Source: Mycobacterium helveticum (GTDB lineage: Bacteria > Actinomycetota > Actinomycetes > Mycobacteriales > Mycobacteriaceae). From it: a DNA stretch of 58,677 nt. The stretch is taken from NCBI RefSeq assembly GCF_007714205.1, contig NZ_VMQU01000018.1, positions 1-58,677 of the forward strand. The letters run 5' to 3'. Shown in pieces: positions 44,580 to 53,547 of the stretch. The notes beneath the pieces were generated by a model that was not told the DNA's origin, did no database searches, and saw nothing but the letters and a program-made list of their open reading frames with translations. The first letter of the stretch is position 1, and each line of letters begins with the position of its first letter. The position numbers and the translations under genes were made by a program.

Positions 44580-46343
44580 GTGTACTACAGCAGCGGTAAC
44601 TATGAGGCCTTCGCCCGCCCCCGCAAACCCGAGGGCGTTGACGACAAGACCGCCTGGCTGGTCGGCGCCGGCCTGGCGTCGATGTCGGCGGCGGCGTTCA
44701 TGATCCGCGACGGCCGGCTGCCCGGCACCAAGATCACCATTCTGGAGCGACTCGCGCTGCCCGGCGGGGCGCTCGACGGCATCAAAGAACCGAAGCGGGG
44801 CTTCATCATTCGCGGCGGCCGCGAGATGGAGGATCACTTCGAATGTCTGTGGGACCTGTTCCGCTCCGTGCCGTCCATCGAGATCGAGGGCGCCAGCGTC
44901 CTCGACGAGTTCTACTGGCTGAACAAGGACGACCCGAACTACAGCCTGTGCCGCGCCACGGTCAACCGCGGCCAGGACGCGCACACCGGCGGTTTGTTCG
45001 AGCTGAACGCCAAGGCGCAGAAGGAGATCGTCAAGGTCTTCCTCGCCTCGCGCGCCGAGATGGAGAACAAACGCATCAACGAGGTGTTCGGCCGCGACTT
45101 CCTCGACAGCAACTTCTGGCTGTACTGGCGCACGATGTTCGCGTTCGAGGAGTGGCACAGCGCGCTGGAGATGAAGCTCTACATTCACCGGTTCATTCAC
45201 CACGTCGGTGGACTGCCCGACCTGTCGACGCTGAAGTTCACCAAGTACAACCAGTACGAATCGCTGGTCCTGCCGCTCTACCGGTGGCTGCTCGATCAGG
45301 GCGTGACGTTTCACTTCGACACCGAAGTCACCGACATCGACTTCGATATCAACACAGACCGCAAGCAGGCCACCAGAATTCACTGGACACGCGACGGCGT
45401 GCCCGGCGGGGTTGACCTCGGCCCCGACGACCTGGTGCTGACCACCATCGGCTCGCTGACCGAAAACTCCGACAACGGCGACCACCACACCCCCGCCATG
45501 CTCAACACCGGCCCGGCGCCGGCATGGGATCTGTGGCGGCGTATCGCGGCCAAGGATTCCTGCTTCGGGCGCCCGGACGTGTTCGGTGGCCACATCCCGG
45601 AAACCAAATGGGAATCGGCCACCGTCACCACGCTGGATCGGCGGATCCCGGAATACATTCACAAGATCTGCAAGCGGGATCCGTTCAGCGGCAAAGTCGT
45701 CACCGGCGGGATCGTGACGGCAAGAGACTCCGCATGGTTGCTGAGCTGGACGGTCAACCGGCAGCCCCATTTCAAGCAGCAGCCACCCGATCAGATCGTG
45801 GTGTGGCTGTATGGACTGTTCGTCGACGTGCCGGGCGACTACGTCGACAAACCGATGCAGGACTGCACCGGGGAGGAGATCACCCGGGAATGGCTCTACC
45901 ACCTGGGCGTCCCCGAGGACGAGATTCCCGAGCTGGCCGCCAACGGCGCCAGGACGGTGCCGGTGATGATGCCCTACGTCACCGCGTTCTTCATGCCCCG
46001 CGCGGCCGGTGACCGCCCAGACGTCGTTCCCGAGGGTGCCGTGAACTTCGCGTTCATCGGCCAGTTCGCCGAGACGACCCGCGATTGCATCTTCACGACC
46101 GAATACTCGGTGCGCACGGGCATGGAGGCCGCCTATCGGCTGCTCGGCGTGGACCGCGGCGTGCCGGACGTGTTCAATTCGACCTACGACATCCGCAGCC
46201 TCCTGGCCGCCGCCGTGCACCTGCGCGACGGCAAGGACGTCGACATCCCCATCCCGGAGATCCTGCGTCAACGCCTCGTCGAGAAGATGAGCCGCAACGA
46301 AATCGGCGAGCTGCTCGTCGAATACGGCTTGATCAAAGGCTGA
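44580..46343 (+). CDS. ohyA: Oleate hydratase (FAD-dependent fatty acid double-bond hydratase)
   Basis: A 587-residue enzyme that adds water across the cis-9 double bond of oleate, giving 10-hydroxystearate. The start YYSSGNYEAFARPRKP, FAD-binding VGAGLASMSAAAFMI, the motif RGGREME with E82 (the catalytic acid known from Staphylococcus OhyA), and the GQFAETTRDCIFTTEYSV C-terminal FAD contact are all present. GTG at 44580 has GGAGG 9 bases upstream and gives the conserved N-terminus; an ATG seven codons earlier is less likely. It follows a 3-hydroxyacyl-CoA dehydrogenase and a DosR-like promoter region, suggesting turnover of unsaturated fatty acids under stress. Confidence 0.95.
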   Translation: MYYSSGNYEAFARPRKPEGVDDKTAWLVGAGLASMSAAAFMIRDGRLPGTKITILERLALPGGALDGIKEPKRGFIIRGGREMEDHFECLWDLFRSVPSIEIEGASVLDEFYWLNKDDPNYSLCRATVNRGQDAHTGGLFELNAKAQKEIVKVFLASRAEMENKRINEVFGRDFLDSNFWLYWRTMFAFEEWHSALEMKLYIHRFIHHVGGLPDLSTLKFTKYNQYESLVLPLYRWLLDQGVTFHFDTEVTDIDFDINTDRKQATRIHWTRDGVPGGVDLGPDDLVLTTIGSLTENSDNGDHHTPAMLNTGPAPAWDLWRRIAAKDSCFGRPDVFGGHIPETKWESATVTTLDRRIPEYIHKICKRDPFSGKVVTGGIVTARDSAWLLSWTVNRQPHFKQQPPDQIVVWLYGLFVDVPGDYVDKPMQDCTGEEITREWLYHLGVPEDEIPELAANGARTVPVMMPYVTAFFMPRAAGDRPDVVPEGAVNFAFIGQFAETTRDCIFTTEYSVRTGMEAAYRLLGVDRGVPDVFNSTYDIRSLLAAAVHLRDGKDVDIPIPEILRQRLVEKMSRNEIGELLVEYGLIKG

Positions 46344-46440
46344 CTCATCCCGATGCGCGCGTTCGTTTTGCAGGATCCGGCGGGTGCAGGCGCCCGCCTT
46401 GCCGGTCCGGCATCGGGCTCAGGCCGGGGCGCCCAACGGG

Positions 46441-47622
46441 TCAGAGCCCGGGCTGGTCGTCGATGATGCCGAGCCATATCTGTGCGGCGTCGATGGCGAC
46501 CTTCTCGCTGATGAAGGCGTGCTGCGTCCCGGTGTAGACGTCGCGGAACGCGCGCTCGAGGCGGCTGCCCTCGCGGATCGCGCTGGTCCCCGCCACCAGA
46601 TGCGCCCACTCGGCGCAGCCGCGAGCGGTGTCGGTGGCGTAGACGGCCGCCACTCGCATGTCCGCGCGCAGGGCCGGTGTCATCTCCTCGCCCGCCCCGA
46701 CCGCGGCTTCGGCGGTGGTGAACGCGTCGAGCACCAGCAGTCGAGCGGCTCGCCAGGCCGCACGATGGTGCGCCAGGCCCTTCTGGAAGGTCGGGCGGCT
46801 GGCCAGCGACGCCATGTCGCTCATCCGGAATTTCGTCGCCGCCAGGTCCTGGACGTCGTCGAGCATGCTTTTGGCGACGCCGAGCGCCCATGACGCGTGG
46901 CCCGCGGCGGTGACCGGCATCAGCCCCATGCGCGTGGCCGGCGAGGTACCACGGCACGGCCGGCGGGTGAAAAGTTCGAAGGTGCGGCTCGCGGGCACGA
47001 ACACCTCCTGGACGCTGTAGTCGTAGGACCCGGTGCCCTTGAGGCCCTGCACATGCCAGCCGTCGTTGAAGCTGATCTGTGCGCGCGGCACCACGGCGAC
47101 CTGCATCTCGGGCAAACCCTCTGCGGCCCAGCGTATTTCGCCGTTATCCATCGGCAAGAACCCGGCGGCGACGTACTGAGAGTGTCCGGTGCCCGAGCCG
47201 AAGCTCCACGAACCGCTCAACAGGTAACCGCCGTCCACCGCGTTGCCCTGGCCGTTCGGGAAGAACTGGCCACCCAGGGTGACCCGGTTGTGGTTGGCCG
47301 TGAAGACCTCGGCGAACCCCTCGTCGGGCAGGTAGGCCGCCGCGGCGAACGACGACGGCAGGTTGGCGATCCCGATCCATCCGAAGGAGCCGTCCTGCCA
47401 GGCCATCTCGATCCAGGTCTCGATCATCTCGGCGAATGACGGTTCGACACCGCCGGCCGCGGCGGGGTTGAACGCCGACATCAGCCCCGTGGCCCACATC
47501 TGTTCGACGATCGCCGGGGTGAGGGTGCGCATCCGCTCGGACTCGGCGGCCTCGGCCGTCACGAGATCGCGCATGCCGCGCGCCAGCGAAACAAGCCGGT
47601 CCGTGTCGGCTATCGAGGTCAT
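46441..47622 (-). CDS. Acyl-CoA dehydrogenase-like flavoprotein (HsaA/DszC-like)
   Basis: A 393-residue protein of the acyl-CoA dehydrogenase fold but with features of the flavin-dependent monooxygenase branch: WIEMAWQDGSFGWIGIANL in the N-terminal part, GSWSFGSGTGHSQYVAAG in the beta-domain and WHVQGLKGTGSYDYSVQEVFVP, a stretch typical of HsaA/DszC-like enzymes. A catalytic Glu of true dehydrogenases is not obvious. Its partner flavin reductase is not adjacent. The ATG at 47622 is used; a TTG 22 codons upstream is possible. Confidence 0.85.
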   Translation of the reverse strand: MTSIADTDRLVSLARGMRDLVTAEAAESERMRTLTPAIVEQMWATGLMSAFNPAAAGGVEPSFAEMIETWIEMAWQDGSFGWIGIANLPSSFAAAAYLPDEGFAEVFTANHNRVTLGGQFFPNGQGNAVDGGYLLSGSWSFGSGTGHSQYVAAGFLPMDNGEIRWAAEGLPEMQVAVVPRAQISFNDGWHVQGLKGTGSYDYSVQEVFVPASRTFELFTRRPCRGTSPATRMGLMPVTAAGHASWALGVAKSMLDDVQDLAATKFRMSDMASLASRPTFQKGLAHHRAAWRAARLLVLDAFTTAEAAVGAGEEMTPALRADMRVAAVYATDTARGCAEWAHLVAGTSAIREGSRLERAFRDVYTGTQHAFISEKVAIDAAQIWLGIIDDQPGL

Positions 47623-47785
47623 CGGCCCAATCCCGTCGTTGATCACGTCCGTGAACCGTACCAATCGCTCAGGCAGATCCGCTGGCAACGCGCGTCGTCG
47701 GGCATCGGAGGCCTGATGCCCAACACCATGGCCACAGCCGTCGGCGCACTACTCGGAGCACACCGTAATCACCGACTGCCCTAAC

Positions 47786-48184
47786 GTGGGCAGCGTGCGC
47801 TGGATCGTCGACGGGATGAACGTGATCGGGAGCCGCCCGGACGGGTGGTGGAAGGACCGCGGCCGCGCCATGGCGGCGCTGGTGGACAGCCTCGACCGCT
47901 GGGCGTCGAGCCGGGGCGAGGACGTGACCGTGGTGTTCGAGCGACCGCCGGCGACGCCCATCGCCGCCACGGCCATCGAGGTCGCGCACGCGCCGCGGGC
48001 GGCTGCGAACTCGGCCGACGACGAGATCGTGCGGCTGGTGGGGGCCGACGCCCGACCGGGCGACATCCGGGTCGTCACCTCCGACAGGGCGCTGGCCGGG
48101 CGGGTCACCGGCCTCGGCGCCTCCGCCTATCCCGCGGAACGGTTCCGCGACCTCATCGACGCGCCGGACCCGCGCGGCTCGTGA
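47786..48184 (+). CDS. NYN/YacP-like PIN-fold RNase
   Basis: A 132-residue protein with the PIN-like nuclease signature WIVDGMNVIGS and acidic residues in VVTSDRALAGRV. YacP/Rae1-type NYN proteins cleave RNA. The stop overlaps the next start (GTGA), coupling it to the nitronate monooxygenase. The start is GTG at 47786; GTG at 47795 is a possible alternative. Confidence 0.85.
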   Translation: MGSVRWIVDGMNVIGSRPDGWWKDRGRAMAALVDSLDRWASSRGEDVTVVFERPPATPIAATAIEVAHAPRAAANSADDEIVRLVGADARPGDIRVVTSDRALAGRVTGLGASAYPAERFRDLIDAPDPRGS

Positions 48185-49137
48185 ACACCACCAACCGGGT
48201 GTGCGAACTCGCGCACATCGACGTCCCCGTCCTGCAGGCCCCGATGACCTATATCGCCGGCGCCCGGCTGGCCGCGGCGGTGTCGAACGCCGGCGCGCTC
48301 GGCATCATCGAGACCACCTCCGAGCAGGGCCGAGCCGACCTGCGGCGGGTGCGGGCCCTGACCGACCAGCCGGTGGGCGCCAACATCGCGCTGCTGATGA
48401 ACTGCGACCCGTCAGTCGTCGATCTCCTTGTCGCCGAGGGCATCCGCTTCGTCACCACCTCGGCCGGCGACCCGGCGCTGTTCACTGGCCGGCTGCACGA
48501 TGCGGGCATCACGGTGTTCCATGTGGTGGGCACCCTGGCCGCGGCGCGCAAGGCCGTCGACGCCGGGGTGGACGGGCTGGTGGTCGAGGGCGTCGAGGGC
48601 GGCGGGTTCAAGAACCGGTTCGGGGCGTCGACCATGGTGCTGCTGCCGTTGGTGGCGGCCCACGTCGACGTGCCGATCGTGGCCGCCGGGGGTATCTGCG
48701 ATGCGCGGTCCATGGCGGCGGCCTTCGTGCTCGGCGCCGAGGCCGTGCAGATGGGCACGCGGCTGCTCGCCTCGGCCGAATCGCCGGTGCACGGCAACCT
48801 CAAGCAGGCGGTGCTGGACGCCGACGAGACGGCAACCGTGCTGCTGCCCCTCGACGGCAAGCGCATGATGCGCGTCATCCGCACGCCGGCCGCCGAAAAG
48901 CTCGATGCCGCGACGTCACCCGCAGAGGGCGGGGCGGCGCTGCAACGGGTGCAGCGGCTCTACTTCGACGGTGACATGGACGCCAGCGTCGCCAACACCG
49001 GTCAGGTCGCCGGGCGCATCGACGACCTCGCGCCGGCCGCCGACCTCATCGCGGGGATGTGGGTCGGCTGCCGTGCGGTGCTGGCAGCCACGGCGGATCG
49101 GCTCGGGCCGGCCGAACCGGGCAGAGCCGGTCGCTGA
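48181..49137 (+). CDS. Nitronate monooxygenase (2-nitropropane dioxygenase-like)
   Basis: A 318-residue TIM-barrel flavoprotein. VPVLQAPMTYIAG at the start, VEGVEGGGFKNRFG around the active-site loop (family His is replaced by Phe/Lys here), and AAGGICDARSMAAAFVLGAEAVQMGTRLL for FMN phosphate binding identify the NMO family, which oxidises nitronates. It overlaps the NYN gene by four bases. In mycobacteria several NMO-like proteins exist; the substrate of this one is not known, and the altered GGG loop (EGGGFKN) suggests class II NMO or a relative. Confidence 0.88.
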   Translation: MNTTNRVCELAHIDVPVLQAPMTYIAGARLAAAVSNAGALGIIETTSEQGRADLRRVRALTDQPVGANIALLMNCDPSVVDLLVAEGIRFVTTSAGDPALFTGRLHDAGITVFHVVGTLAAARKAVDAGVDGLVVEGVEGGGFKNRFGASTMVLLPLVAAHVDVPIVAAGGICDARSMAAAFVLGAEAVQMGTRLLASAESPVHGNLKQAVLDADETATVLLPLDGKRMMRVIRTPAAEKLDAATSPAEGGAALQRVQRLYFDGDMDASVANTGQVAGRIDDLAPAADLIAGMWVGCRAVLAATADRLGPAEPGRAGR

Positions 49138-49149
49138 CGGGCCGGGCGG

Positions 49150-49644
49150 TCAGCCTGCCGCCGCGAGCGCGGCGTCGTAGTCGGGCTCCCGGGCGATCTC
49201 GGGCACCAACTCCGTGTGGGCGACGTTGCCGTCCGCGCCGATCACCACGATCGCCCGGGCCAGCAGCCCGGCCATCGGGCCGTCGGTGATGGTGACGCCG
49301 TAGTCCTCGCCGAAGCTGTCCCGGAACGCCGAGGCCGTCTTGACGTTCTCGATGCCCTCGGCACCGCAGAAACGCGAAAACGCGAACGGCAGGTCCTTCG
49401 ACACGCACACCACGGTGGCCCCGCCCGCCGCGGCGCGCTCGTTGAACTTCCGCACGCTGGTCGCGCACACCGGGGTGTCCACCGATGGAAAGATGTTCAG
49501 CACCACGGGCTTACCGCGGTACTGCGCGCTGGTGACCGGACCCAGGTCGCCACCGGTCAGGTTGAAGGTCGGTGCCGGGGACCCGACGGCGGGCAGCTCG
49601 CCGACGGTGTTGATCGCGTTTCCGTGCAAGGTTATCTGTGCCAT
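49150..49644 (-). CDS. tpx: Thiol peroxidase
   Basis: A 164-residue atypical 2-Cys peroxiredoxin. The peroxidatic C60 is in SVDTPVC and the resolving C93 in FSRFC; a further C80 occurs in TVVC, exactly as in M. tuberculosis Tpx. It reduces peroxides and peroxynitrite with thioredoxin. The ATG at 49644 gives the usual N-terminus MAQITLHGN. Confidence 0.96.
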   Translation of the reverse strand: MAQITLHGNAINTVGELPAVGSPAPTFNLTGGDLGPVTSAQYRGKPVVLNIFPSVDTPVCATSVRKFNERAAAGGATVVCVSKDLPFAFSRFCGAEGIENVKTASAFRDSFGEDYGVTITDGPMAGLLARAIVVIGADGNVAHTELVPEIAREPDYDAALAAAG

Positions 49645-49706
49645 GCGCACAGTCTGCCAAGCCCGGCGGGACGCCCCGGGGTCAGGGCTTGGTTAGGCGC
49701 ATCCGG

Positions 49707-50183
49707 TCAGACGCCGGGCTGCAGGATCTCGGTCGAGGCCAACTGGCCGCCGGCATGCATCCAGGCCGCGATCACCCCGGGCGCGTCCCGGTTGGGGTTG
49801 TAGATGTCTTCCTCGCTGGAGAACAGGCCGCCGCCGGCGTAGACCAACCGGGTCCAGTTCGGGAACCAGAACGGCTCCCCCTTCGGGTCGGTGGGGTGGT
49901 CGAGCAGGTTCTTGATCATGACGACGACAGCGTCGTTGTCCTCGTCGTAGGCGATCCAGTCGTTGGGAAAGCGCATGTGCGGGAAGGGCGCCATCACCGC
50001 GACGATCCAGTCCCGGACCGCCTCCCGCCCGCGGAACACGCCGTAGTGGTGTTCGGTGTAGACGACGTCCTCGGTGAAGAGGTCGGCAAAAGGTCGCCAG
50101 TCGCCCGAAGCGCTGCAGCCCTCGACGACGGTGGTGTAGTGCCCGACGGCCCGCTCGACTTCGGCCCTGCTGAATTTGCCCAT
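49707..50183 (-). CDS. SnoaL-like / nuclear transport factor 2-like protein
   Basis: A 158-residue small cone-shaped fold. AEVERAVGHYTTVVEGCSASGDW, LFTEDVVYTEHHYGVFRGREAV and WTRLVYAGGGLFSSEEDIYN fit the SnoaL-like group, which includes cyclases, isomerases and ligand-binding proteins with no common activity. The ATG at 50183 lies after a long upstream frame that is probably not translated. Next to it lies a decayed SDR gene. Confidence 0.85.
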   Translation of the reverse strand: MGKFSRAEVERAVGHYTTVVEGCSASGDWRPFADLFTEDVVYTEHHYGVFRGREAVRDWIVAVMAPFPHMRFPNDWIAYDEDNDAVVVMIKNLLDHPTDPKGEPFWFPNWTRLVYAGGGLFSSEEDIYNPNRDAPGVIAAWMHAGGQLASTEILQPGV

Positions 50184-50268
50184 GGCGGACAGACTAAAAC
50201 GCGTTTCGCTGACCGGGCTTGTTGAACGGGGAGATCGCCTGAATGTGTTGGCTTTGGTCGACCTGCGC

Positions 50269-50607
50269 GGCAGCATCGTCTCGATGTCGGGCCACCTCGT
50301 CAACGTCCGGCAGCCGGTGGGCCACGACTGCGCCTCCAAGGCCGCCGTCATCCGTCTGACCAAGGCCCTGGCCGTGGAGCCGGCGCCCCGCAACATCCGG
50401 GTGAACAGCGTCAGTCCCGGCTATATCCGCACCGAACTCGTCGAGCCCCTGGCCGACTATCACCGGCGGTGGGAACCGAAGATACCGCTCGGGCGCATGG
50501 GCCGGCCCGACGAGCTCACCGGCCTCTACCGCTACCTGGCCAGCGAGGCGTCCAGCTCCATGACGGGCTCCGACGTCGTGATCGACGGCGGCTACACCTG
50601 CCCGTGA
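50269..50607 (+). pseudogene. Truncated SDR (short-chain dehydrogenase) remnant
   Basis: The frame encodes GSIVSMSG, later DCASKAAVIRLTKALA, NIRVNSVSPGYIRTEL, PLGRMGRPDELTGLYRYLAS and VVIDGGYTCP: the C-terminal two-thirds of a classical SDR. The Rossmann nucleotide-binding half is missing, and the catalytic Tyr of YxxxK is Asp (DCASK). The upstream sequence up to 50176 does not resemble an SDR. It is a non-functional fragment. Confidence 0.8.
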
Positions 50608-50614
50608 GTGTCGG

Positions 50615-50983
50615 TCAGGAGCCGGTGGCGATCCACTGCCGCGCCTGCTCCATCCCGGCGGCGGGAAAGTGCCGGATCTCGGCCGACACGAAGTGTGCGG
50701 CGAGGTGTTCGGCCACATCGCCCAGGTGCGAGTCGGTGACCACCGCGACCTTTTTGACGTGCCTGTGATGGTCGCGCACGAAGCGGAAGTGGGTGACCAT
50801 CGACCCGAAGCTGTCCCACCCCGGGAACGACGATGCGCTGATGATCAGGCCGGCGAGGTCGCCGTGGGCCTCGATCTGCGGGTCGACGGCCTTGGCGAGT
50901 TCGACGAAGTCCGCCTTGTCGAGAGCCGACTTCGGTCGCACCTCCAGGATGGAATGCTCGGTGTCCAGGTCGTAGTCGATCAT
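50615..50983 (-). CDS. SpoIIAA-like (STAS-type) protein
   Basis: A 122-residue protein with the SpoIIAA-like pattern: MIDYDLDTEHSILEVRPKSA, a central alpha/beta segment GLIISASSFPGWDSFGSMVTH, and VKKVAVVTDSHLGDVAEHLA. AGGAG lies upstream of the ATG. Proteins of this family are small cytoplasmic ligand-binding units; the role is unknown. Confidence 0.88.
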   Translation of the reverse strand: MIDYDLDTEHSILEVRPKSALDKADFVELAKAVDPQIEAHGDLAGLIISASSFPGWDSFGSMVTHFRFVRDHHRHVKKVAVVTDSHLGDVAEHLAAHFVSAEIRHFPAAGMEQARQWIATGS

Positions 50984-51088
50984 CGTGTGCTCCTGAGGGA
51001 TCGTCGGTCCGCCGCTGTGGCCATCATGTCGAGAGCCGGCGTTCCCGATAAGGGTCCAAAGGCATCGGTCGACGGCGCGAAGTGCCCT

Positions 51089-51748
51089 TCACCCCTCCAG
51101 CTGACCGGCGATCCCCCGCTCGATGGCGGCCTGCGTCGAGGCAGGGAGCACGACGATTCCGTCGAGCTCCCTGCCGGCCCGTTCGTAGGCGCCCTGCCGC
51201 TCGTGCGGCGCCGCGGCCGGATCCGACGCGACCCGCAACAGGCTCTGTGCGCGCGCGATGCGTTGCTGCTCGGCCCCGGAAAAGTCGTTGCGGCGCCGCC
51301 GTTTGGCCTCCGCCTCGGCGATGTCGAAGGCGGTGACGTAGTCCTCGACGGCGGCCCGGTACCGCGCGGCGGCGTCGGGGTCGTCGAGCAGGTCCTCGGC
51401 TTTGACCGGACGCAACAGGTCGGCCCGGAGCCTGGCCTTGTGAAACGCGACGGTCAGCGGGTCGCGCATGTCGGTCATGACCGGGAAGTCCAGCAGCTTC
51501 GCGACGTCGAGTTCGTAGTCGACCCAGCGGGCGTCGGTGCGGCTGTGCGCCTCCAGGACGCGCCGCAGCGACCGCCACTGCGCGGCTTGATCGGCGCCCG
51601 TCGGGCGAGCTGCCGCGGCCGCGTCGGCTCCCGCCGAATCCGGGGCGGCGGTGCGCTGCCTCTTGTACGCCTTCACCGCGGCGACGACCACGCCCGCCAG
51701 CGGCAGGATCACGATCAGCAGTTCCGCCAGCCGGAAAATGAGGCCCAC
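51089..51748 (-). CDS. Membrane-anchored helical protein of unknown function
   Basis: A 219-residue protein. A hydrophobic N-terminal segment (LAELLIVILPLAGVVVAAV) is followed by a cytoplasmic or periplasmic, charged helical domain with WRSLRRVLEAHSRTDARWVDYELDVAKLLDFPVMTD; that motif is conserved among mycobacterial proteins of this type. The GTG at 51748 places the start right before the helix; the longer 44-residue extension is not protein-like. Function unknown. Confidence 0.75.
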   Translation of the reverse strand: MGLIFRLAELLIVILPLAGVVVAAVKAYKRQRTAAPDSAGADAAAAARPTGADQAAQWRSLRRVLEAHSRTDARWVDYELDVAKLLDFPVMTDMRDPLTVAFHKARLRADLLRPVKAEDLLDDPDAAARYRAAVEDYVTAFDIAEAEAKRRRRNDFSGAEQQRIARAQSLLRVASDPAAAPHERQGAYERAGRELDGIVVLPASTQAAIERGIAGQLEG

Positions 51749-51864
51749 CCGGCCAGGATGCCACTCCTGCGCCCCCGCAATGTCCCGAGCGCCACCCGGG
51801 CGTCGACGAGTGGGCGGCCACGTGCCGGAAGCCGCCGATGTCGTGTCAATGTGGATGGGTGACA

Positions 51865-52621
51865 ATGGCCGACGCGGCAAAGCTTGCCTTCCAGATCAGC
51901 CTCTTCGCGGTGATCCTCGGGTACGGCTTGACGGCGCGACGCGGTTCTCCGACGTGACCTACGTGCTGCGCCTTTCCGATCTGCTGGCCCGTTTCCTGCT
52001 GGCCGTGCTCGTCGTCGCGCCGGTGATGGCCGCCGTCCTGGTCAGCAGTCCGGGCTCGGCCTGGTCGTGGTGCTGGCCGTTCTCGCGCTCCCCGTGACAG
52101 CAGTGGCGACACCGCTGCTGGGGCACGTGTTCGGCCGTCAGTACGTGGTGAGCGCCTGGCACATCACGGAGCTGATGGTCACCTCGGTGCTGGCACCGCT
52201 CGTCGCCGGCATGACGATCCGGGTGCGACGGCCGGAACTCGCCGAACGCATAGCCGGCCCCATCGAACGTGTCCAGCGATGGGCGCTCCCGGTGGCCATG
52301 ATCGTGCTGCTGATCGCCGCGGCACCGGCCATGTGGACGCTCATGGGCAATTGGACGCTGGTCGCCATGGTGCTGTTCGTGACGATCATGGTCGCCATTG
52401 GGCATGTGCTGGGTGGCCCCGATCCCCGGTACTCGGTGGTGCTGGCCTTCGCGACCAGCTGCCGCCACCCCGCCGCCGCGCTGACGGTTGCCGCGGCGAA
52501 CGTCCCCGACGCCGACGAGTGCGGGGCCGTCGCCCTCTACGGCCTGGTCACCGCCGCGATCGGCGCGCTCTACACCCGCTGGCTGCGCCGGCGCTCGGTG
52601 CTCGCCTGCCGGTGCCGATGA
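51865..52621 (+). pseudogene. Bile acid:sodium symporter-like gene with frameshifts and internal deletion
   Basis: The ATG frame begins ADAAKLAFQISLFAVILGYG and reaches a stop near 51957; the homologous continuation (RFSDVTYVLRLSDLLARFLLAVLVVAPVMAAVLV) is in another frame, and the following TM block, starting LVVVLAVLALPVTAVATPLL, is in a third. Between the second and third parts the usual transmembrane stretch of the family seems deleted. The 3' part keeps several TM segments to a stop at 52619-52621. The gene cannot make a full transporter. Confidence 0.78.
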
Positions 52622-52714
52622 GGAACGCCCCGGCCGGCGTCGCCGACGTCGGGGCCCACCCACTTCGGCGGTGGCGCATCGGGATCCGCCAGGATCAGTC
52701 TCCCGAGTCAGTTT

Positions 52715-53515
52715 TCACGTCGGTTGCCCGGTCGACAAGGAAGCGGTGTTTTTCCTGCTCCAATGAATGACAAGAAATTGTCCTGGCGCACTCGCGGCAG
52801 AGAGTAGCTCATAGTCAAACTCAATGTCACCGAAATCGCGGTGCCTGAACTGCTTCACTTTACCGTCGGTCACACCGACGTCGTGGCTTTTCCATAACCG
52901 GACGAAATCGCTGCTCTCTTTCGAAAGTTCGAGGATGATTTCGGCCACATCCGGATGATCAACATCTACGCCCACGATACGGTGCACCGTGGCGACGGCG
53001 GTTTTGGCGTACGATTCCCAATTTACCCAGAAGTTTTTCGCCTCGGGATCCAGGAAAAGTAGGCGGAGGATATTTCCAGTGATCGTGAATGGACTGAAGA
53101 GCAGCGACGCTTGGGGGTTTGCGGCCAGCACATCGCATCGACGGTTGACGATATAGGCCGGACCGAGCGTCCACGCCTGCATGAGGAGAAGGAGATATTC
53201 GACGGGGCCTTGTTGCGAACCGAGCTCTTGCCGACGTCGGTGTTGTGGGATCGCGAGGTCGTACAGATAGCCCGCCTCGTCGGGAGACAGGCTGAGCGCA
53301 ATCACCAAGGCTTCCAACACCTGAACTGAAGGATGGGTTTCTCGTCCTTGCTCCAACCGCGCGTAGTAGTCGGGACTGATCCCGGCGCGCGCGGCCACCT
53401 CCTCGCGGCGCAACCCGGGCGTGCGCCGCCGCCTGCGCGATTCGCCATCGCAACCGGGCCGGGGTGTTGTCGCCTCGCGACGCGCACGAAGAAATTCTCC
53501 CAGTGTCGTCGCCAC
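52715..53515 (-). CDS. XRE-family regulator with MmyB-like ligand-binding domain
   Basis: A 266-residue regulator. The N-terminal XRE HTH has LRREEVAARAGISPDYYARLEQGR, and the C-terminal half (AWTLGPAYIVNRRCDVLAANPQ, FLDPEAKNFWVNWES) is the MmyB-like PAS-type domain that binds a small ligand, often a fatty acid. The GTG at 53515 is followed by the conserved start TTLGEFLRARRE. It is divergent from mmpS-mmpL and is the best candidate for their regulator, though this is inferred from position. Confidence 0.92.
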   Translation of the reverse strand: MATTLGEFLRARREATTPRPGCDGESRRRRRTPGLRREEVAARAGISPDYYARLEQGRETHPSVQVLEALVIALSLSPDEAGYLYDLAIPQHRRRQELGSQQGPVEYLLLLMQAWTLGPAYIVNRRCDVLAANPQASLLFSPFTITGNILRLLFLDPEAKNFWVNWESYAKTAVATVHRIVGVDVDHPDVAEIILELSKESSDFVRLWKSHDVGVTDGKVKQFRHRDFGDIEFDYELLSAASAPGQFLVIHWSRKNTASLSTGQPT

Positions 53516-53526
53516 GAGACGATGGT

Positions 53527-53547
53527 AACCAGTGCGTTATCCTGGTT
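53527..53547. promoter_or_regulatory. Inverted repeat in the XRE/mmpS divergent promoter
   Basis: AACCAG and CTGGTT flank a 9-base centre, 12 bases from the regulator start codon. An operator here could control the regulator itself and, at a distance, the mmpS-mmpL genes. Confidence 0.35.

Noticed and set aside
44544..46271. Minus-strand frame of 575 codons opposite the oleate hydratase
   Set aside because: The forward strand has an intact, well-known enzyme; the opposite frame has no domain, no ribosome site and a shadow-like composition.
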